Of a DNA stretch of 19,985 nt, positions 8,839 to 14,800 are shown one piece after another. The stretch's first letter is position 1. Each line of letters starts with the position of its first letter. The position numbers and the translations under genes were made by a program. Under the pieces are notes generated by a model. That model worked only from the letters and a program-made list of their open reading frames with translations, did no database searches and had not been told where the DNA came from. The DNA comes from Alphaproteobacteria bacterium (GTDB lineage: Bacteria > Pseudomonadota > Alphaproteobacteria > RF32 > CAG-239), in the NCBI GenBank assembly GCA_003542415.1, contig DPKR01000085.1:1-19985 (forward strand). The letters are read 5' to 3'.

Positions 8839-9090
8839 CGTATAACAGCTTATCTAAAGCGATTTTCTTTCGTCTCGCAAAATTCACGTACCTTTTTGTA
8901 CGCTAAAATTTTGCTCGCTTTGAAAATCACTTTATCTAGCCCATTCTCCGCGTTTTTAAGAGCTCGTATAACAGCTTATCTAAAGCGATTTTCTTTCGTC
9001 TCGCAAAATTCACGTACCTTTTTGTACGCTAAAATTTTGCTCGCTTTGAAAATCACTTTATCTAGCCCTTTCTCCGCGTTTTTAAGGGTT
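8839..9090 (+). repeat. 126-bp tandem palindromic repeat, two copies
   Basis: Two nearly identical copies, 8839-8964 and 8965-9090, differ at only a few bases towards their right ends. Each copy is internally palindromic. In copy 1, an outer arm 8856-8867 (AAAGCGATTTTC) faces 8922-8933 (GAAAATCACTTT) with one mismatch. An inner arm 8877-8891 faces 8898-8914 (GCAAAATT...CGTAC against GTACG...AATTTTGC), leaving a 6-base T-rich loop. A further short pair AAAACGCG (8833-8840) and CGCGTTTT (8949-8956) could close copy 1. It begins right after the VirB8-like stop codon. It looks like an intergenic palindromic/MITE- or REP-like element; it could also act as an mRNA-stabilising or attenuating hairpin. 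No transposase is present. Confidence 0.85.
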
Positions 9091-9280
9091 TATATAACTT
9101 GAACAAAAAACTTATGATCATTAAAAACTTTCTTTAATATATGTTAATCTTTTCAGTTTATGGTAGACTATAACAGATTTCCGATTTGTTGATAAGTTGG
9201 GGATTTGGTGGTGTTCATGTTAGACTTTTTAAAATAAAGAGTATAACATGAGGATTATAAAATATAGAAGGAACATGAAT
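9091..9280 (+). promoter_or_regulatory. AT-rich leader before the lipoprotein gene, possible promoter
   Basis: Between the palindromic repeat and the likely start at 9281 lies about 190 bases of AT-rich sequence without a convincing gene. It is the longest non-coding gap in the window together with the repeat, so a second promoter for the downstream core genes is plausible. A weak candidate is TTGAAC (9099-9104), a 17-base spacer and TAAAAA (9122-9127); neither box is close to consensus. I see no operator or riboswitch. Confidence 0.3.
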
Positions 9281-9283
9281 ATG
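9267..9283 (+). promoter_or_regulatory. Ribosome-binding site deciding the start at 9281
   Basis: AGAAGGA (9267-9273) sits at the right distance from the ATG at 9281 and too close to the ATG at 9275. The upstream in-frame ATG at 9248 has no purine-rich SD (AAAGAGTATAAC precedes it) and would add a basic extension in front of the signal peptide. The start at 9281 is preferred. Confidence 0.6.
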
Positions 9284-9460
9284 TTTAAGAAGTTTATTTT
9301 ATGCCTCGCTGTTGTTATGGTTTCGAGCTGTGGTTCTTATTATGAACCGGAGCCTGTCGGGGTTGGTAAAGATGTAAACGAATTAAAGCTTTCGCCTTGT
9401 GCTTGCATCGAGGTTGAGCTCATTAAAGAACTGCCGGACTGGTTTGTGGCAATGATATAG
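9281..9460 (+). CDS. virB7: Small lipoprotein, VirB7-like candidate
   Basis: A 59-aa protein: MFKK start, hydrophobic core FILCLAVVMV, and a lipobox V-S-S-C with lipidated Cys at residue 17, followed by a short Pro/Glu-containing mature part. The mature part has two more cysteines (CAC) and a terminal LPDWF. VirB7 proteins are about 45-60-residue outer-membrane lipoproteins that stabilise VirB9, in some systems through a disulfide. Size, lipobox, free cysteines and position just before a virB8-virB9-virB10-like run (as in virB7-virB8-virB9-virB10) all agree. There is too little sequence for proof by homology, so the name rests mainly on context. An in-frame ATG at 9248 would give 70 aa. It is followed after nine bases by the second VirB8-like gene, whose SD begins at the stop codon. 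Confidence 0.6.
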   Translation: MFKKFILCLAVVMVSSCGSYYEPEPVGVGKDVNELKLSPCACIEVELIKELPDWFVAMI

Positions 9461-9469
9461 GAAAAAGCA

Positions 9470-10204
9470 ATGGCTGATCAATTAGGCGTAAACAATGTTC
9501 AACAACAACTGATAGGGCAACAAAGGTCACGCGGTCCGCAAAGGCCTGTTCGTGCACGTTCGGCTGATGCAGTTGTTGTTAACGCTTCGGAAAAGCGTTA
9601 TCTGTGGACGGCACGTGCCTTTGCGGTGATTGTTGCAATTAGTTTATGCTGCAATTTAGTATTAATTTTAGCCATTTCACAACTTGTGCCTCTTTATCGG
9701 GTAGAGCCGTTTTTGCTCACCTTTGAAAATAAAGAAGAACAAATTTATGACATTCAACCTCTTGCTGGTATGATTGACCGAAAAGCCATTACGGAAGTTT
9801 TTGTGCGCGAATATGTTTTGTTAAGATCCGCTTTCGTGAATGATGTTAAAGAAATGGAAGCGCGTTGGATGCCCGGTAGTTCGCTCCAAGAAATGTCTTC
9901 TTCTGCCGTGTATCAGGCATTTTTGGATAAAACAGCAAAAAGAGCTCTTGATATTATTAGGACAAAAGGGCTAATCAGGGTTGCTCGTATTATGACAATC
10001 AATGAATTAGGACGCGGGTTGTGGCAGGTTGAATACGAAACACGTGATATGTATCCGGATTCAACGGCACCGCAGATAGATTATTGGACGGCATCACTTA
10101 GAGTGACGTATCGTAAGAAAACGGTTAAATATGGCGAAAGATTGAATAATCCGATCGGGTTTACCGTGACATCTTATTCACTTTCACACAATAAGGCCAA
10201 TTAG
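9470..10204 (+). CDS. VirB8-like (IcmL/DotI-related) T4SS inner-membrane protein, copy 2
   Basis: A 244-aa paralogue of the protein at 8082-8834. The N-terminus is Gln/Arg-rich and cytoplasmic (1-45), one membrane helix spans about 50-71, and VEPFL follows at 78-82. The periplasmic domain carries FVREYVLLR, EMEARW, VYQAF, DYWTAS and NNPIGFTVTSYS, aligning motif by motif with copy 1. The two differ strongly in the N-terminal tail and in the middle, so this is an old duplication rather than a recent copy. The immediate neighbours are the small lipoprotein upstream and a VirB9-like gene downstream, the classical VirB7-8-9 order, so this copy is the more orthodox VirB8. The start has AGGAAAAAGCA before ATG. 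Two VirB8 forms may build a hetero-oligomer, as DotI and DotJ do in type IVB systems. Confidence 0.87.
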   Translation: MADQLGVNNVQQQLIGQQRSRGPQRPVRARSADAVVVNASEKRYLWTARAFAVIVAISLCCNLVLILAISQLVPLYRVEPFLLTFENKEEQIYDIQPLAGMIDRKAITEVFVREYVLLRSAFVNDVKEMEARWMPGSSLQEMSSSAVYQAFLDKTAKRALDIIRTKGLIRVARIMTINELGRGLWQVEYETRDMYPDSTAPQIDYWTASLRVTYRKKTVKYGERLNNPIGFTVTSYSLSHNKAN

Positions 10205-10219
10205 AAAAGGAAAACGCAA

Positions 10220-11848
10220 ATGAAACGTTATTTGTTAAATATGTTATTGGTTTTGGGATTGTCTGCTTTGGGCGCCAATGCACACGCGCAAGCAACAACT
10301 GCCAGCTTGGATCAGAGCGCAAATCAATCACAGGGGCAATATCAGCCGATGAACTTGGATTATGCCGGCATGGGTTCGCTCGGGATGATGCAGAGCGCTT
10401 GGCTTGATCCGTTGCAAAATTTGGGCGAAGGACAAACGAAGCCGGCATATTCGAAATATTATTGGTCGCCGGATTTGGTTTTGCCTGTGCGTGTCAGAAC
10501 GGGTATGTTGACTTTGATTAATTTTCCGGAGTGGGAGCTTTTGGAAAATGTTTATATCGGTGATGAAAGCACATTTAACGGGGAAATAACGGGCCCGAAC
10601 ACGTTGCTCTTGTATCCGGCTCCGGGTTCAACGACAGTTGGTGTTGACACGAATGTGATGGTTTTTGGCAGATCGGGCAATAAATATGTGTTTTATGTGA
10701 GAAGTGAAGGTGTGAACACGGAAAGACTGACAAACTCTGTGATTGATATAGAGGTTGTAGACAGTCAAAAAAAAACAGTAGGTTCGGGAAGCGGTAGTGG
10801 TAGCGGTATTGGCGGCAGATTAAACGCCAGCACATATGGTGGTGCAGGAAATAAATCAGTCGATTCGACATTTACACGTCGTTATCAGAAGGAAGATTGG
10901 ATTCAAAGTATTCCGCTTGATCCATCGCAAATGAAATTTGATGTGGAAGTTTATGTGCCAAATCCGGAGGATGTTGTTATTGCGCCGGAAAGAGTTTGGC
11001 GTGATGATATTTTTACATATATTGATTTGGGTGAAAAAGCGCTTAATATGGTTCAACGCCCGATTGTGACATTGATTGTTGAGCGTGTGGAAACACCGGT
11101 CGGCTTCAGGGCAAAAGGCCCGAACAACAGATTGATTGTTGTTGAAGGCGTTGGAGATATGGTTTTAAGAAATGGAAAACGTATTGTTTGTTTGAAGTTG
11201 CGCAGAGCTGACGACAGCGGTATTTATAATATTCATGCAGATACAAATGATTGGGATGTTCCGGCGCCGCTTCCGGAAGGCAAGAATGGTTCGGGAAAAG
11301 ATTCAAAAGTACAAGGATTTAATTTGAGCGGAGGCACAATGGATGAGAAATCTGCAAGTATGTGGCAAACTGCCGATCCGTCACTTGTCGGTGAATATAA
11401 TATCAGTGTTGGTAAAAATGGTGAATTGCTTGTTCCGGAATACGCTTTCCAAAACGGTGGATCAGCTGTTAATGGTGGAGCAGAAGGTTACCGGACCATG
11501 TATAAGCTTCAGCCGGGTGAGAGCAAGGTTAACTTGCCATCGTCACTTTCGGGTTACAAGTATGGTGACGGTTTTGAAGGCGAAGGTGCAGCAAGCATTT
11601 CAGTTGAATTGGGCACAGATGCTGATGTTTCGAATTTGGAAAGTTTGTGGAGCGGATTGTCGAGAAAATATGCATCTGTGTTGAAGGGATATCAGCCGTT
11701 CTATTCTGTTGATGCGCCGGCGGACGGACAGGGCAAAGAGTTGTTCCACTTAAGGATTGGCCCTGTTGATTCTATAGATACAGGCGATGAAATATGCAGC
11801 CAACTTGGCAGAAATGGTGTTTTCTGCAGTGTGATAAGGATTCAATAA
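10220..11848 (+). CDS. virB9: VirB9-like outer-membrane-complex protein with C-terminal SPOR domain
   Basis: A 542-aa exported protein (signal peptide to AHA-Q near residue 23), about twice the length of a normal VirB9. Residues about 85-180 have the VirB9 N-domain pattern: NFPEWELLENVYIGD, a TN-x-x-V segment, then YVFYVR. A Gly/Ser linker (about 188-200) follows. The VirB9/TrbG C-domain starts near residue 256 with PERVWRDDIFTYID and ends with a MVLRNGKRIVCL segment. A disordered linker leads to residues 458-542. These look like a SPOR domain: ISVELGT, a W-x-x-L helix, then LFHLRIGPV, a helix containing EICSQL and a final FCSVIRI, including the Cys pair typical of many SPOR domains. SPOR domains bind denuded septal peptidoglycan. 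DotH/IcmK is the type IVB alternative. It lies 15 bases after the VirB8-like stop and 13 before the next gene. Confidence 0.83.
   Translation: MKRYLLNMLLVLGLSALGANAHAQATTASLDQSANQSQGQYQPMNLDYAGMGSLGMMQSAWLDPLQNLGEGQTKPAYSKYYWSPDLVLPVRVRTGMLTLINFPEWELLENVYIGDESTFNGEITGPNTLLLYPAPGSTTVGVDTNVMVFGRSGNKYVFYVRSEGVNTERLTNSVIDIEVVDSQKKTVGSGSGSGSGIGGRLNASTYGGAGNKSVDSTFTRRYQKEDWIQSIPLDPSQMKFDVEVYVPNPEDVVIAPERVWRDDIFTYIDLGEKALNMVQRPIVTLIVERVETPVGFRAKGPNNRLIVVEGVGDMVLRNGKRIVCLKLRRADDSGIYNIHADTNDWDVPAPLPEGKNGSGKDSKVQGFNLSGGTMDEKSASMWQTADPSLVGEYNISVGKNGELLVPEYAFQNGGSAVNGGAEGYRTMYKLQPGESKVNLPSSLSGYKYGDGFEGEGAASISVELGTDADVSNLESLWSGLSRKYASVLKGYQPFYSVDAPADGQGKELFHLRIGPVDSIDTGDEICSQLGRNGVFCSVIRIQ
11597..11845 (+). 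other. SPOR-like peptidoglycan-binding domain fused to VirB9
   Basis: Residues about 460-542 of the VirB9-like protein. The order beta-alpha-beta-beta-alpha-beta can be read from ISVELGT, the helix NLESLWSGLSRKY, a PFYSVDAP strand, the hallmark strand FHLRIGPV, the helix with ICSQLGRNG and the last strand FCSVIRI. This matches SPOR domains of alphaproteobacterial cell-envelope proteins in spacing and key residues (R-x-G-P, C-x-x-L, G-x-x-C). Assignment is by motif recognition only. Confidence 0.75.
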
Positions 11849-11861
11849 ATAAGGGAAGCAG

Positions 11862-14800
11862 ATGAGTAAAGAGCCGCTACAATTAACACATTCAGAACGT
11901 TATGTTCGAAAAACAAACCGCATTATATTGATTATCGGTATTGTTTCTTTTGTTGCTTTTTTGTTCGGGCTTATTTTACTCTTTTCAAGCAGAGCCCCTC
12001 AAGATGACTATCAAGAACCGGTGTTCACGGCAGATGATGATGTGTTGAGCGAGGAGTTGGATACGAATAATCTGCTTTCAAATGAAATAGAGTTTGACAC
12101 GATTGATTCGTCTGAGCTCCCGATTACAACGACACCAAACCCGATTAATATGGGACAGGTTGTTTTAGGTACGGAAGCAAAAAATGTTTTAACAATAGGG
12201 ACAAACGGCAAATCAGCCATTCATATTGTTTCGGTTAAACTTGCTGAGCCCCCTTTTGACGGATTTGTTTTTCAAGATAACTGTACAAGTGCCGAACTGA
12301 GAGGAAATCAGACTTGCAACATTGTGATGAGTTGGTCACCGGTTATTGCGGGTAATGTGCAAAATAATTTTATTGTTTCGTGGCATGAGGCAAATTTGAG
12401 TGCACAAAATGCTAAGGCGCAGAAAATTCCCGTTGATGGAAATGCCATTACGAAAGAAGAATGTAATTTTTGTGATGTCGGATCAAACAGTTTGGTTGAT
12501 ACTGACGCTTCGAGCATAGATAAACGTCAGGTTGCATATGGACCGAGCGGTGAAAAAATAGGCTATGTTGATGAAAACGGCTATGTATATAATGATGGTG
12601 GGCAAGTTATCGGACGTGTGAATACGGACGGTTTGGTTGTTGATAATGACGGGAATATTATCGGTGTTGCAGGCAATAAAAAACTTATTTATGATGATGA
12701 CGGAAAAGTTATCGGTTTTGTTTCAAATGACGGAACGGCCTTTGATACACAAGGAAATGTTATCGGTAAGATGCTTTCTGACGGAACAGTTGTTGATAGC
12801 AACGGAAGCGCTTTAGGCAGAGTTGTTGAGGCGGGTTTGGTTTTTGATGCAGATGGCAATGTGATTGGTAAGGTGCAAGATGACGGAACTGTTCTGGACG
12901 ATGAGGGAAATGTTATCGGACGTTTAAATGCTGACGGTTCGGTTGTTGATATGAACGGGCGTGTTATCGGACATGTGAGCAGATCTGGGAAAACAGTGAT
13001 TGATGACGATGGTAATTCATTGGGTGTTGTTTTGCCGGATAATTCGATTATTGATCAGAATGGTAATATTGTTGGAAAAGTTGATGAAAATGGTGATGTT
13101 TTTGAAACGAAACAGAAAATTATAGGGGCTCTCGGCAATGATCGGCAAGCTGCTTATGATGAAAATGGAAATGTTATAGGTTATGTTGATGAAAACGGGG
13201 CTGTTATTGACGAAAATGGTAATGTTATCGGGAGAGTGTTAGAAGACGGTAGCGTGATTAATTTGTCCGGTGATTTGATTGGACGAACGGGAGAGAATCC
13301 GGTTTATGATGAAAACGGGCGGGTTGTTGGCTTTTTAGATAAAGACGGAAACGCTATCAACTTTAAAGGCGAAAGAATCGGCTCGCAATTGTTAAAAGAC
13401 GCAATTTCTGATAATGATGGTAATGTGATTGGGATGGTAGCTGACCAAAAAGTTTATGATGAAAACGGGAATTTAATCGGTCGTGTTGATCGAAATGGAA
13501 ATGTGTTAGATGAAAACGGGAATTTAATCGGTCGCGTCAGAGGTGACGGAAAAGTTGTGAATTTGCAAGGTGAGGTGATAGGTCAGGCAGCTTCTGAAAT
13601 TGCGTATGATGAAAACGGCAAGGCAATTGGGTTCGTTGACAAAGACGGAAATGTTGTCGATTTTAAGGGCAATAGAATCGGTAAAGTCAGAGAAGATGGA
13701 ACCATTGTCAATGACAAGGGTGAAGTTGTGGGAAGAAGGGCTTCGGAAGTTGTTTATGATGAAAACGGCAATGTTGTCGGGTATATTGGTCAGGACGGAA
13801 AAGTAACGGATTTTAATGGAAATGTGATTGGAGAGCTTCAAGATGATGGAACCGTTGTTAATGACAAAGGTGAAATTATCGGCAGAAAAGCTTCTAAGCT
13901 TGTTTATGATGAAAACGGCAAGGCAATAGGAATTGTCGGTAAAGATGGAAAAGTAACCGACTTTAAGGGCAATGTAATCGGGCAGCTTCGAGATGATGGA
14001 ACTGTTGTTGATGATAGAGGCGAAATTATCGGCAGAGCATCTGAACGAACTTTGTATGGTGTGGATGGTTCTGTTAAGGGATTTGTTGATCAAGATGGTA
14101 ATGTGATTGATTTTAAAGGAAATGCATTAGGGCATCAGGTTGCTGCTGGAACGATTGTCGGAAGTGACGGAAAAGTTATAGGGCAGGCACCAAAAGAATT
14201 GATATTTAATGACAAGGGTGAAGCGATAGGGTATATTGATGGGAATGGTAATGTTGTTGACTTTAAAGGTAATGCAATCGGCAAGCTTCAAGATGATGGA
14301 ACAGTGGTCGATTTTCAAGGTAATGTGATTGGTAAAAAATCAAGCCAAAACGTGAAAAAAGCGCAGACCGCATATGATAATGACGGCAATGTGATAGGCT
14401 ATGTTGATGAAAATGGTAATGTTCTCGATTTTGAAGGTCGGGTTTTAGGCAAGATGTTGCCTGACGGTTCGCTTATAGATGAAAGCGGAAATTTAATAGG
14501 AAAAGCAGGTGGTGTTACAAATTTTGTGACGGATGAAACGGGTAAGGTTGTCGGTTATGTGAATGATAAGGGCGAAATTGTTAATAATGTTGGTGAAGTT
14601 GTCGGTCGTGTAGACGATAAAGGTAATTTGATTGTTGATGAGATGGTCAGGACAGGCTCCATTGTGCAAACAAATCTCGTGCCGGTAACACCATCGGGTG
14701 AAATCTTGGGAACAATTTCTGAAACGGGCGAGGTTATCAGTAAGAGAGGACAAATTGTCGGTCGGGTTTTGCCGAATGGTTTGATTAAAGATTTGAATGG

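Noticed and set aside
8834..9090. Simple rho-independent terminator after the VirB8-like gene
   Set aside because: The hairpins are long and AT-rich, the T-run is in the loop rather than after a GC stem, and the element is duplicated, so a repeat element is the better description.
8896..9102. Open frame of 68 aa over the tandem palindromic repeat
   Set aside because: Its sequence simply translates the 126-bp DNA repeat twice; no SD and no protein-like features.
9248..9280. Upstream start for the small lipoprotein
   Set aside because: No SD in front of 9248, while AGAAGGA fits the ATG at 9281 and gives a normal-length lipoprotein signal. Kept as an alternative only.
13524..14093. Antisense open frame of 189 aa with its own apparent repeats
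   Set aside because: It is the reverse-strand shadow of the sense 17-aa repeats; the periodicity is inherited from the sense coding strand.
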